64,000 nt of DNA, taken from the NCBI GenBank assembly GCA_041446545.1, contig JBGOEJ010000001.1, positions 248,001-312,000 on the forward strand. The letters run 5' to 3'. The notes below the pieces were generated by a model. That model did not search any database, was not told the DNA's origin, and was given only the letters and a program-made list of their open reading frames with translations. Position 1 is the first letter of the stretch; each line of letters opens with the position of its first letter. The translations under genes were made by a program, and so were the position numbers. Positions 7,960-16,083 of the stretch are shown here, piece after piece. Source of the stretch: Fervidibacter canadensis. GTDB lineage: Bacteria; Armatimonadota; Fervidibacteria; Fervidibacterales; Fervidibacteraceae.

Positions 7960-8125
7960 GTTCGGAAAGTCACGCCTTGAATAACCGCTGTTCGTTGCAG
8001 CGGACATCGCCATTGCCGTTAGAAGGTTGGATGAAGCGTCGGCTTTTCAGCGAAGGAGCATCAGGTTGCTCACCCTTGCTCAAGTGGCTCTTAGCCACGA
8101 CGGGCGCAAGGTTCAACAAGTGGCT
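7960..8125. repeat. MITE-like element, copy 1
   Basis: Shares long similarity with 34871-35080: a GTTCGGAAA end, a CGCCTTGAA block, GTTCGTTGCAGCGGACAT, GCGTCGGCTTTTCAGC, CAGGTTGCTC and a GTGGCTCTTAGCCACGACG hairpin. A second hairpin, GTGGCTCTCTTGAGCCAC, follows at about 8120. No coding potential. It fills most of the flhB-flhA gap; the right end is less conserved than in copy 2. Confidence 0.6.
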
Positions 8126-8174
8126 CTCTTGAGCCACCTGAACGACGAGGCATCCAACGAGGAGGTTTTTTGCG

Positions 8175-10220
8175 ATGGCATCGGCGCAACGGTCGTTGGC
8201 ACTTAAGCAAAATGAACTTTGGACGGTGGTGGCGGTCGGTCTGGTCTTGGCGATGTTGTTGGTGCCGTTACCGCCACTCCTTTTGGATTTCGCTTTGCTG
8301 ATGCACTTCGTCGGATCATTGGCGCTCTTTTTCATCGTCCTGATGCTCAAAGAGCCTTTGGAGTTCTCGTCGTTCCCGTCCGTCCTGCTTTTCGCAGCCC
8401 TCTTTCGGACGGCTCTTTCCGTCGCTGTGATGCGGGCGATTTTGACCAGCGGGATGGCAGGGCAGTTAGTCGCTTCCGTCGGCGAATGGGTGTTGGGCGG
8501 CAACTTCCTCGTCGGCATCGTGTTGTTCCTGACGCTCGTCATCGTCCAGTTCGCCGTCGTGACGGGCGGCGCTAATCGCATCGCCGAGGTGGCGGCTCGT
8601 TTCACTTTGGATGCGTTGCCGGGCAAGCAGATGAGCATTGACGCCGATTTGTCGGCGGGATTGATCAGCGAGGAAGAAGCCCGCAGGCGTCGCCGCCGAT
8701 TAGAACTGGAAGCCGACTTTTACGGAGCGATGGACGGTGCCTCCAGGTTCGTTCGGGGTGACGCTATCACATCGTTGTTGGTCGCCATCCTTTGCTTTGT
8801 GGGCGGATTGCTCGTCGGCGTCTGGCAGCGGGGCGAGAGTTGGGAAGAGGCGTTACGCACTTACGCCTTGTTGACCGTCGGGCAAGGTTTGCTCATTCAA
8901 ATCCCTGCTTTGCTCGTTTCAGCGGCGGCAGGTTTCATCGTCACTCAAGCGGCGTCGGAAGAAAGCCTTGGGGCGACGGTAGCCAAGGAGGCAAAAGCGC
9001 AACCTGATGCATTGCTCTTTGCCGCCGCCATCGCCGTGACATTGGGCTTGTTGCCCGGCTTGCCCAAGTTGCCCTTTTTTGCGACAGGCATAGCACTGGG
9101 ATTAGGGGCTTGGTGGCTACAGGCTCGCCGTTCGGTCCCACCTCCGCCGCCTCCACCGGCTGCCACGCAACCTCAAGACTTTACGGCATATGTGCGGGTT
9201 GATCCCGTAGAGTTGGAACTTGGCTTTGGTTTAGTGCCGATGGCGATGGAGCAGGAAGGTGGGAAGTTGCTCCCGCGCATCACCAATTTGCGGCGCAAGT
9301 TAGCCGAGGAGTTGGGATTGCTCGTCCCACCCATTCGGGTGCGGGACAATTTGTTGCTTTCACCCAACCGTTATGTCATCAAGGTGCGAGGGGCGAAGGT
9401 GGCGGAAGGCGATTGCCATCCTCACAAACTCCTCGCCATCGGTTCGCCCAACTTGCCACCCTTAGACGGCATCGCCACGAAAGACCCTGCCTTTGGGTTG
9501 CCCGCTTTTTGGATTGACGCCGACAAAAAGCGGGACGCCGAACGCCTCGGTTACACCGTCGTGGACACCGAGACGGTTATCATCACCCACCTTTCTGAGG
9601 TGTTGAAAGCCCACGCCCCAGACATCATGTCCCGACAGGAAGTGCAAGCCCTTTTGGATCAAGTGCGCCAAACCCATCCTGCCGTCGTAGAAGAGGTGAC
9701 GCCTCAATTGCTCTCGCGGGGCGAAATCCATCAAGTGCTTTGCAACTTGCTTTCTGAGGGCGTTCCCATCAAAGACATGGTGGCGATTTTGGAAGCCTTG
9801 GCGGATGCCGCCCGCCTCAGCAAAGACCCTGACTTCTTGACGGAACGAGTGCGACGCCGATTAGCACGGTTGATTTGTCAACCCTTCTTGACCACCGATG
9901 GAACGCTGCCCGCCATCGTCCTTGACCCTGCCTTAGAGCAGCGTCTTTTGAGCAGCGTTCAAGAGACTGACAGCGGGCAGGTGCTTGTGCCTGACTCGTC
10001 GCTATGGCAGCGGCTTTTAGAACAGTTGGCAGAAGCCGCTGAACGCGTGGCAGCAGAAGGGTGGCAACCCGTCTTGGTTTGTGGGATGCGGTTGCGATTG
10101 CCCCTGCGCCGGCTCGTTGCCCGCTTCTTCCCCCGACTGACGGTGATCAGTTACGAGGAAATCAATGCCGCCAAAGTGGCGTTGCAAACCAAAGCGGTCG
10201 TGGGAGGTGATTTGGCGTGA
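8175..10220 (+). CDS. flhA: Flagellar export gate component FlhA
   Basis: 681 residues. The N-terminal half (to about 330) has eight hydrophobic segments and the FHIPEP loop with 'FTLDALPGKQMSIDADLSAGLI' and 'FYGAMDGASRFVRGDAI', which is near-invariant in FlhA. The C-terminal half is the cytoplasmic docking domain that receives chaperone-substrate complexes, with 'PPIRVRDNLLLSPNRYVIKVRGA' at its start and a 'LPVL.SYEEI'-type end (VISYEEINAAKV). A proline run at about 317-326 marks the linker. ATG 8175 has GAGGAGGT 10 nt upstream. It overlaps flhF by 4 nt. Confidence 0.97.
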   Translation: MASAQRSLALKQNELWTVVAVGLVLAMLLVPLPPLLLDFALLMHFVGSLALFFIVLMLKEPLEFSSFPSVLLFAALFRTALSVAVMRAILTSGMAGQLVASVGEWVLGGNFLVGIVLFLTLVIVQFAVVTGGANRIAEVAARFTLDALPGKQMSIDADLSAGLISEEEARRRRRRLELEADFYGAMDGASRFVRGDAITSLLVAILCFVGGLLVGVWQRGESWEEALRTYALLTVGQGLLIQIPALLVSAAAGFIVTQAASEESLGATVAKEAKAQPDALLFAAAIAVTLGLLPGLPKLPFFATGIALGLGAWWLQARRSVPPPPPPPAATQPQDFTAYVRVDPVELELGFGLVPMAMEQEGGKLLPRITNLRRKLAEELGLLVPPIRVRDNLLLSPNRYVIKVRGAKVAEGDCHPHKLLAIGSPNLPPLDGIATKDPAFGLPAFWIDADKKRDAERLGYTVVDTETVIITHLSEVLKAHAPDIMSRQEVQALLDQVRQTHPAVVEEVTPQLLSRGEIHQVLCNLLSEGVPIKDMVAILEALADAARLSKDPDFLTERVRRRLARLICQPFLTTDGTLPAIVLDPALEQRLLSSVQETDSGQVLVPDSSLWQRLLEQLAEAAERVAAEGWQPVLVCGMRLRLPLRRLVARFFPRLTVISYEEINAAKVALQTKAVVGGDLA

Positions 10221-11467
10221 TCGTGCGGTGCTTTGAAGGGCACTCCATGCCTGAGGTGATGGAGCGAGTCCGAAGGGAATTGGGCGAAGATGTCGTCATC
10301 TTGCACACACAACGACGCAAGGGTCTTTGGGCGTGGTTACGGCGATTGCCGATGGTGCGTGTGTGGGTTGCTTTATCCACGCCATCAAACAAAGAGCGAT
10401 GGATGCCCGAGACGACACCTCAGGACGAAGCACCATTGGCACCGCAGGCGACATCCGCTTCCACTCCACCATCGGTCCGGAAACGCAAAACTTCGTCGGC
10501 AACGGAGGAGTCCTCTGTTGCGTCCCTTGTCCCGCGCCCCTCGTCCCCTTCCAAAGCGAAGAGGCAAACCCGCAAGGTGTCAAGAGAGGAACCATCAGTG
10601 CCTATCGCTCCTTCGCCCTTGGAACGGCAGTTGCAATTGCTCACCGCTGTCCTTTGGCGGCAAGAGGGCGCTTTCAGCAACATGAGTGCCATCAGCGCCC
10701 TTTGGCAATGCGGCGTGGACTTGGAGACATTGCCAGCCCTTCACCTTGATGCTCCGCCTCCCCAAGAGGCAGACCTTTATCAGTGGCTCCATCAGATTTT
10801 GCGGGTGCACATGAAAGTCGCCGATGGGATTGCTCCGACGACAAAAGTCGCCGTGCTCGTCGGACCGACGGGGGTGGGCAAGACGACGACCGTCGCTAAA
10901 ATCGCCGCCGATGAATGGATGCGCCGTCGCCGTCGCGTTGCCCTCGTGACGGTAGATGTCTTCCGCATCGGTGCTGTCCAGCAACTGGAAACTTACGCCC
11001 GCTTGATGGGACTGCCCTTCTTCGTCGCCACGCTCCCTGAAGAAGCGGAGCGATGTATCCGACAAGCCCAGAAGGTTGCCGACCTTGTTCTGGTGGACAC
11101 AATTGGGCGGAGCCCCAAACACGATGAGCAACTATCGGCGTTGTGGGAGTTGGTGGCGGCAATGAACCCTGATGAAGTGCATTTGACTTTGCCCGCCAAT
11201 GGCAACCCTTCCGATTTGAATTTGGCAGCCGAACGCTTTTCCCTCTTTTGCCCGACTCACCTCATCATCACCAAACTGGACGAAGCCACTCAACCGGGCG
11301 TGATGGTCAACCTCAGCCATCGGCTTCATTTGCCCATCGCCTACCTGACTGTCGGGCAAAGCGTTCCCGACGATTTAGAAATCCCGACACCTGACCGATT
11401 AGCCTCTTGGGTGCTTTCACCCTTGCGGTCGGGGCACCCTTCGGCGGAGGTGACGGGCGATGCGTGA
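10217..11467 (+). CDS. flhF: Flagellar biosynthesis GTPase FlhF
   Basis: 416 residues. The N-terminal basic domain is of FlhF type; residues about 60-130 are low complexity; the SRP-type GTPase domain follows with GPTGVGKTTT (about 215-224), 'VTVDVFRIGAVQQLETYA', DTIGR (normally DTAGR) and TKLDEA. FlhF is known to recruit the first flagellar components to the pole and set number with FlhG. The start is GTG 10217, overlapping the flhA stop (GTGA). Part of the low-complexity stretch is encoded by a W2 repeat at 10522-10552. Confidence 0.93.
   Translation: MIVRCFEGHSMPEVMERVRRELGEDVVILHTQRRKGLWAWLRRLPMVRVWVALSTPSNKERWMPETTPQDEAPLAPQATSASTPPSVRKRKTSSATEESSVASLVPRPSSPSKAKRQTRKVSREEPSVPIAPSPLERQLQLLTAVLWRQEGAFSNMSAISALWQCGVDLETLPALHLDAPPPQEADLYQWLHQILRVHMKVADGIAPTTKVAVLVGPTGVGKTTTVAKIAADEWMRRRRRVALVTVDVFRIGAVQQLETYARLMGLPFFVATLPEEAERCIRQAQKVADLVLVDTIGRSPKHDEQLSALWELVAAMNPDEVHLTLPANGNPSDLNLAAERFSLFCPTHLIITKLDEATQPGVMVNLSHRLHLPIAYLTVGQSVPDDLEIPTPDRLASWVLSPLRSGHPSAEVTGDA
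10522..10552. repeat. W2 word repeat inside flhF
   Basis: GTCCCTTGTCCCGCGCCCC and CTCGTCCCC words (reverse complement of the GGGACA family), read in frame as part of the Ser/Pro-rich spacer between the FlhF basal domain and the GTPase domain. Confidence 0.45.
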
Positions 11468-12341
11468 CCAAGCGGTGCGGTTGCGAGAACTCTTTGTCGC
11501 TCCTTCCGTGACGGCGATGGCGACAACTTATGCCATCGCCGTTGCCAGCGGGAAAGGAGGTGTCGGCAAAACGACCCTCTCGGTCAACTTATCGTTGGCG
11601 CTGGGCGATCTGGGTTATCGTGTCTTGCTTTGGGACGCTGATTTTTCCCTCGCCAATGCCAATGTCCTGCTGAACCTGACGCCCCAAAAAACGGTGCGGG
11701 ACATTCTTGCTGGCACTGCCACCTTGGATGAAGTGCTGCTTCAAGTCCATAAAAGGGTTTGGCTGTTGCCTGGGGCTTCGGGCATCATGGAACTGGCTCG
11801 GTTGGATGGTCACGCTTTCGCCACTTTGCATGCCCGCCTAATGGCGGTGGAGGGAAGGTTCTCCATTCTTCTCGCCGATGCAGCGGCGGGCATTGGTCCC
11901 GATGTGTTAGCGGTTTGTCAAGCGGCGCATGAGTTGTTGCTCATCGTGACGCCCGAACCGACAGCCCTAACGGATGCCTATGGCTTGCTCAAAGTCCTCG
12001 CCCGTCAAGGTTTTAACCGCCCCATTCGCATCCTCGTCAACATGGTCAACAGCCCCGCTGAAGGAGAGGCAGGCGAGCGATTGCATTCTGCCGCCCAGCG
12101 TTTTCTGGGCTTGAGGACACAAGTGTTGGGATGTGTGCCCTACAGCCTTTGGGTTCCAGAAGCCATCAAGCAACAAGTTCCCCTCTTGCGCCTTGCTCCC
12201 TCTTGCCCAACGGCTAAAGCCATCCGTCATTTTGCTCACCTTATCGCCAGTTCCTTGCCAGAGGATGGACGCAGCGAAAGTCAACCGCCGTCCTTCCTGC
12301 AGCGCCTTTGGCGGTTGTTAGTGGGAGCGCCCGCCCCTTGA
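11460..12341 (+). CDS. flhG: FlhG/MinD-like flagellar number regulator ATPase
   Basis: 293 residues. A deviant Walker A, SGKGGVGKTT, lies at about 29-38, followed by 'LWDADFSLANANVLLNL', the FlhG/MinD version of the switch region, and 'LLADAAAGIG' in the Walker B position. FlhG (YlxH, FleN) binds FlhF and limits flagellum number. The N-terminal 'DQAVRLRELF' peptide matches the DQAxxLR motif of FlhG that activates FlhF. It overlaps the end of flhF by 8 nt and precedes the PilZ gene. Confidence 0.92.
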   Translation: MRDQAVRLRELFVAPSVTAMATTYAIAVASGKGGVGKTTLSVNLSLALGDLGYRVLLWDADFSLANANVLLNLTPQKTVRDILAGTATLDEVLLQVHKRVWLLPGASGIMELARLDGHAFATLHARLMAVEGRFSILLADAAAGIGPDVLAVCQAAHELLLIVTPEPTALTDAYGLLKVLARQGFNRPIRILVNMVNSPAEGEAGERLHSAAQRFLGLRTQVLGCVPYSLWVPEAIKQQVPLLRLAPSCPTAKAIRHFAHLIASSLPEDGRSESQPPSFLQRLWRLLVGAPAP

Positions 12342-12361
12342 CGAAGGAGGGTCTTGACTTG

Positions 12362-13060
12362 ATGCATCACGAGTTGTTGCGACGAGGCGCTTTGGTGACT
12401 TTGGAAATGCTCGGCGGTGACCGAGTGGTGCCGCAGGTCTTTGTCGTAGAAGCAGTCACAGCCGACCGAGTGGAACTTTGCCCTCAGGGTGTCAACCTTT
12501 CAGCACCACTCCCTCCGACAGGCAGTCGCGTTTTGGGTTTCATCGCAACCCCCACTCGTGTCTATCAGTTTGAAAGCACGGTGCTTGCCAGCACCGAGAA
12601 ACCTGAACCGACGGTGACGCTGGAATTCCCCAAAGCCATCGTTCCATTGCAACGCCGCCAAACCTTCCGCCTGCAAGTCTTGCACACCGTCACCCTCGCC
12701 GACCCTGAAGGGCAATGGCAGATAGAGGCGACAGGCGTGGACATCGGAGCAGGCGGCGTCGGCATCCGATGGAAGACGAAGGGCAAAAAACCATCTCCAC
12801 CCTTTTTCATGCATAGCCGCTTGCATCTGACCATCACTTTACCCCCTGCCGAGGCGGAATTTCCGAAAGGCTTACAAGTGAAGGCGGTCGGCGAAATCGT
12901 TTGGAAGCGGCGAGAGGAGCAAGGTTGGTGGGTCGGCATCGCTTTCGTAGACATTGACCGAAAAGAACGGGAGCGCTTGATCGCTTGGTGCTTTGCCTTC
13001 CAACGCCGCTTGCTTCGCTTGGGCTTGCTCTCAACGAGGAGAACGGCGGGGAGTGCATAA
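12362..13060 (+). CDS. YcgR-like PilZ-domain flagellar brake protein
   Basis: 232 residues: an N-terminal YcgR-like domain (about 5-90) and a C-terminal PilZ domain with RRQTFR (98-103) and DIGAGG (127-132), near the c-di-GMP motifs RxxxR and (D/N)xSxxG. The Ser of the second motif is Gly here, which may weaken but need not abolish ligand binding. YcgR/DgrA proteins slow the motor when c-di-GMP is high. GGAGG (12346-12350) lies 11 nt before ATG 12362 (8 nt before TTG 12359), so the start is uncertain by one codon; a longer form would overlap flhG. Confidence 0.8.
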   Translation: MHHELLRRGALVTLEMLGGDRVVPQVFVVEAVTADRVELCPQGVNLSAPLPPTGSRVLGFIATPTRVYQFESTVLASTEKPEPTVTLEFPKAIVPLQRRQTFRLQVLHTVTLADPEGQWQIEATGVDIGAGGVGIRWKTKGKKPSPPFFMHSRLHLTITLPPAEAEFPKGLQVKAVGEIVWKRREEQGWWVGIAFVDIDRKERERLIAWCFAFQRRLLRLGLLSTRRTAGSA

Positions 13061-13121
13061 GGCATAACGAAGTGCCTCTTGCCCTTCGCTCCTCGCCGGC
13101 GCGAAAGTGAGGTGTGAAAGG

Positions 13122-13856
13122 ATGGCATTGACGCAGCGTCAATTGGCGGAGTGCTGGCGGGCTTACAAAACTCATCGGGACGAGCAAAGTCAAGAGCGAT
13201 TGGTTCAGGCATATTTGCCCTTGGTCAAGCGCACCGTCGCCCGCATCAAGCCGATGCTGCCACCATCAGTGGAAGAAGACGACTTGATCAGTTACGGCTT
13301 GCTCGGACTTTTGGAGGCGATGGAGCGCTTTGACGAAAGTCGGGGCGTTCCCTTTGAAGCCTTCGCCCTACAACGCATCAAAGGTGCTATCTTGGACGGC
13401 TTGCGCACGATGGGTTGGCTGCCTCGCTCCAGTTACCAAAAAGCCAAACAACTTCAAGACACGATAGAAACGCTGGAGCAGCGCCTCGGTCATGCCCCCA
13501 GCGAACAAGAGTTGGCGAGTGAGTTGCACATGAGCGAGGACGAATATGCCCAGTTCGTCGTGGATTCTGCCCCTGTCACCATCTTGCCCTTGGAAGAGAT
13601 TTTGCCTTTAGCCGAACGGATGGACGATGCCACCTTCGCCGAAGAGCAACGCCGTCAGGAGTTAGTGGAAACCCTCTCCCACGCTATTGAGCAACTTCCC
13701 GAAAGGGAACGGTTGGTCATCACCCTCTACTTCTACGAGCAACTGACACTGAAGGAAATCGCCCAAATCATGAAGTTGACGGAAGGACGAGTGTGTCAAC
13801 TCAAGGCGCAAGCGTTGGCTCGCTTGCGCGTGGCGCTCAAGCGCGCCGGGTGGTGA
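13122..13856 (+). CDS. fliA: Flagellar sigma factor FliA (sigma-28)
   Basis: 244 residues with sigma70 regions 2, 3 and 4. Region 2 reads 'DLISYGLLGLLEAMERFDESRGVPFEAFALQRIKGAILDGLR', the FliA form including the D-x-L-R end; region 4 has 'LPERERLVITLYFYEQLTLKEIAQIMKLTEGRVCQL'. It directs late flagellar promoters, and its anti-sigma factor FlgM is not in this window. ATG 13122 is chosen over GTG 13107 because a GAGGTG sits 8 nt upstream and the shorter start gives the normal N-terminus. Confidence 0.93.
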   Translation: MALTQRQLAECWRAYKTHRDEQSQERLVQAYLPLVKRTVARIKPMLPPSVEEDDLISYGLLGLLEAMERFDESRGVPFEAFALQRIKGAILDGLRTMGWLPRSSYQKAKQLQDTIETLEQRLGHAPSEQELASELHMSEDEYAQFVVDSAPVTILPLEEILPLAERMDDATFAEEQRRQELVETLSHAIEQLPERERLVITLYFYEQLTLKEIAQIMKLTEGRVCQLKAQALARLRVALKRAGW

Positions 13857-13858
13857 CG

Positions 13859-14056
13859 ATGGTTGCCGACCAACGCATTGAGCATATCCGTGCCCCAGAA
13901 GCGCGATGGGATCGGACAGAGCAAAGTAGAGAGCGGCGTGGGACAAACAAGGAAAGACAACCGTCATCCCGTCGCTCCCCATCGCCGCAAACCTTACCGT
14001 CAGCCGACGATACAGAAGAACCCAAAAGAGACGGGCATTTGGATGCTTTGGCGTAA
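13859..14056 (+). CDS. Small hypothetical protein after fliA
   Basis: 65 residues, very rich in Arg, Glu and Ser; no membrane segment and no recognised domain. The ATG lies 2 nt past the fliA stop with a GGGTGG upstream, consistent with translational coupling. Its opening resembles the short, charged unknowns often found after fliA in Gram-positive type fla operons, but I cannot name a family. Codon use is less biased than in neighbours, and a different frame is also open, so this may be non-coding. Confidence 0.4.
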   Translation: MVADQRIEHIRAPEARWDRTEQSRERRGTNKERQPSSRRSPSPQTLPSADDTEEPKRDGHLDALA

Positions 14057-14088
14057 ACCCGTTAAGGCGGAGAAGGAGGTGACGGACG

Positions 14089-14367
14089 ATGACGACTTTA
14101 ATCGGTGTTGCGCTGCTCACTTTGATCGGCGCAACAGTGGTGGTGCTTCTTGCCGCTTGGCGCTGGCTGCACAAGCCAGCGATAAGCGATGAGTCGTTGG
14201 AAGCCCTCTGGAGCGTCGTCATTTCGCTCCATGAAACGACCCAACGCTTGGAGGTTGCTGCCGAGCGATTGGAACGCCTTCTGGGTCAAAACAACGGCAA
14301 GCACCCGACCTCCGCCGGGCAAGGAACGCCGAAGGTAGGACGGCAGATCGGAGGTGAGCGGTGGTGA
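14089..14367 (+). CDS. Small single-pass membrane protein with coiled coil
   Basis: 92 residues: a hydrophobic segment at about 4-25, then an amphipathic coiled coil (about 35-65: SLEALWSVVISLHETTQRL...ERL) and a polar tail. It resembles the short membrane proteins placed before flgF/flgG in other fla operons, but no family is assigned. GGAGGT lies 10 nt before the ATG, and its stop overlaps the flgF GTG by 4 nt, so it is most probably translated. Confidence 0.6.
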   Translation: MTTLIGVALLTLIGATVVVLLAAWRWLHKPAISDESLEALWSVVISLHETTQRLEVAAERLERLLGQNNGKHPTSAGQGTPKVGRQIGGERW

Positions 14368-15098
14368 GCGTCGGGCTTTACAATGCTGCTTCGGCGATGA
14401 TGGCGCGGTTGAGTGAGTTGGACACTATCGCCCACAACCTCGCCAATGCCAATTCGCCCGGCTTTCGGGCGATACGCCTGAGTTTCCGCAACTTTGGCGA
14501 AACTTTGCTTTGGGCAATAAGCGGGACGAACAATCGTCCCCCTGCCCGATTGCCTTTGGGCGTGACCGTTGACCAGCAACAGTTGGCGATGCGTTCAGGT
14601 GCTTTGCACCCGACAGGAAACCCTTTGGATGTCGCTTTAGACGGCGACGGTTGGTTCGTCGTCCAAACGCCACAAGGTGTCCGCTACACCCGAAAAGGCA
14701 ACTTCACTTTGTCAAGGGATGGCACGCTCGTGACAGCGGAAGGCTTTCCCGTTCTGGGCGATAACAATCAACCCATCCGCATCCCGTCAAGCGCTGCGGT
14801 TGGTTCCCTTCGCATTGCCGAGACGGGCGAGATTTTTGCTGGCTCGCAGCGACTTGGACGCTTTCGCATCGTCTCAGTGCAAAACCTTCAACCCGTCGGC
14901 GATGGCTATTACATCGGGACGAATCCGCAGCCGACCAATACCCGCATCGCTCAAGGCATGTTGGAAAGCAGCAATGTGCAGGTCATCACCGAACTGGTGC
15001 GACTTCTCAACGCCTTGCGCACTTACGAGATGGCATCTCGCACCTTCACCGCCTTTGAAGCAAGCAAACAAGCCCTTCTGGAGGCGACGAGGGCATGA
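14364..15098 (+). CDS. flgF: Flagellar basal-body rod protein FlgF-like
   Basis: 244 residues. The N-terminus has the rod-family 'MLxLDTIAHNLANANSPGFR' motif, the middle 'LDVALDGDGWFVVQTPQGVRYTRKGNFTLSRDG' block, and the end 'GMLESSNVQVITELVRLLNALRTYEMASR'. These place it in the FlgF/FlgG/FlgE class; the shorter length and divergence from the FlgG at 16 kb suggest FlgF, the proximal rod. GTG 14364 is chosen because GGAGGTG lies 7 nt upstream and the preceding stop overlaps it. Confidence 0.85.
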   Translation: MSVGLYNAASAMMARLSELDTIAHNLANANSPGFRAIRLSFRNFGETLLWAISGTNNRPPARLPLGVTVDQQQLAMRSGALHPTGNPLDVALDGDGWFVVQTPQGVRYTRKGNFTLSRDGTLVTAEGFPVLGDNNQPIRIPSSAAVGSLRIAETGEIFAGSQRLGRFRIVSVQNLQPVGDGYYIGTNPQPTNTRIAQGMLESSNVQVITELVRLLNALRTYEMASRTFTAFEASKQALLEATRA

Positions 15099-15105
15099 AG
15101 GTGTT

Positions 15106-15138
15106 GGGCAAATCGGCAGTTCGGCAGGTCGGCAGATG
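15106..15138. repeat. W3 word repeat after flgF
   Basis: GGGCAAATCGGCAGTTCGGC followed by AGGTCGGCAGATG: the family W3 word TCGGCAG(G/T/A) in tandem, 7 bp after the flgF stop. The rest of the gap to 15274 holds two small hairpins (GCGAGCGGCATTCTCGC at about 15180, ACTGACCGAAGCGTCAGT at 15221-15238) and no gene I can see. Confidence 0.55.
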
Positions 15139-15274
15139 TCAGTGTGGGTTGACTGCCACCGAACAATTGTTGCGGTGGTGCGAGCGGCATTCTCGCTCGG
15201 AAACCGTCACCTTTCAAAACACTGACCGAAGCGTCAGTCACTGTCCAGATTCTGGGCGTTTCAACGGTAAACCT

Positions 15275-15754
15275 TCACGGTGGCACGAAGGGAATCCCAG
15301 TCTGTGGGTAGTAGCCAATCCATGCGACGCTGAGCCAATGAAGGTCTGGTCGCTGATACCACTGCCGATAGAGCCGAATGTCTGCCGTCCAGAAAACCGC
15401 TCCCGTCCTTGCCGCCAAATCCAAGTAGAGGGCATCATGCAGGCTGACACTCCACGCATCCGCCCGTTGAACAAGTTCCGACCAATCAGTCGGAGGTTGA
15501 AGAAACAGAAAATGCTTGTGAGCGAAACGAAGGGGGGTGTTTTCCGATTTTTGGGCTTGGCTAACCCTCAAGCGACGGGCAGCAACAGCCAGCGACCAGT
15601 GGAAAGGCACCATGACTTGCCATCGTCCCGCTTGAATATCTCGGAGCAATTGCAAGGCTCTGCGAATGAGCAAAGGGTTCTCACCTGGAACTTTAGCCCA
15701 CAACATTGCGAGGGATGCGTCCGCAATCAGCCAATTCACTCCTTGTTCTGCCAT
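15275..15754 (-). CDS. vapC: PIN-domain ribonuclease toxin (VapC-like)
   Basis: 159 residues. A PIN fold is suggested by acidic residues in the expected places: 'LIADASLAMLWAK' near the N-terminus, 'SLHDALYLDLAARTGAVFWTAD' in the C-terminal half, and a Trp-rich end. VapC-type toxins cleave tRNA or rRNA. It is encoded opposite to the flagellar operon, between flgF and flgG, and overlaps its partner gene by 19 nt. The start at 15754 gives the first PIN strand directly after a short lead; a longer N-terminus is open but would cover the partner gene further. Confidence 0.75.
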   Translation of the reverse strand: MAEQGVNWLIADASLAMLWAKVPGENPLLIRRALQLLRDIQAGRWQVMVPFHWSLAVAARRLRVSQAQKSENTPLRFAHKHFLFLQPPTDWSELVQRADAWSVSLHDALYLDLAARTGAVFWTADIRLYRQWYQRPDLHWLSVAWIGYYPQTGIPFVPP

Positions 15755-15999
15755 TTCCGCAAAGCCTCCCTCTGCTCTACGAAAATTTCCAACAGGCTGA
15801 ACGGCTTGACTTTCTGCATCTCCCTCCACATCTCTCGGAACTCGCGCATTAAGTCCTTTGCAGCCCCTCGGTCTAATTGCCGCCACTTCCTTCGGGTTTT
15901 CTCTGGGTCAAGCCAACCGATGACAGGGATTTCCTTCCCGTCAACGACCATCGTTCCGACAACTTTCGGTTTGCGGGAGCGCTTTCGTTTTTCCGCCAT
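15736..15999 (-). CDS. Probable antitoxin partner of the PIN toxin
   Basis: 87 residues, basic N-terminus (KRKRSRKPK), a short 'GTMVVDGKEIPVIGWL' beta segment and a long helical, highly charged C-terminus (about 45-87). I do not recognise the family; the position directly upstream of the PIN gene, the overlap and the size argue for the antitoxin. The ATG at 15999 is preceded on the minus strand by GGAGGCGAAGG. It is likely the DNA-binding autoregulator of the pair, by analogy only. Confidence 0.6.
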   Translation of the reverse strand: MAEKRKRSRKPKVVGTMVVDGKEIPVIGWLDPEKTRRKWRQLDRGAAKDLMREFREMWREMQKVKPFSLLEIFVEQREALRKWQNKE

Positions 16000-16083
16000 T
16001 TACCTTCGCCTCCTTTTTCCGTCCCAATTTTGCCATCAATGGCGCTTTGTGCAGGACGAAATATGCAACGGAGGTGATTGCCA

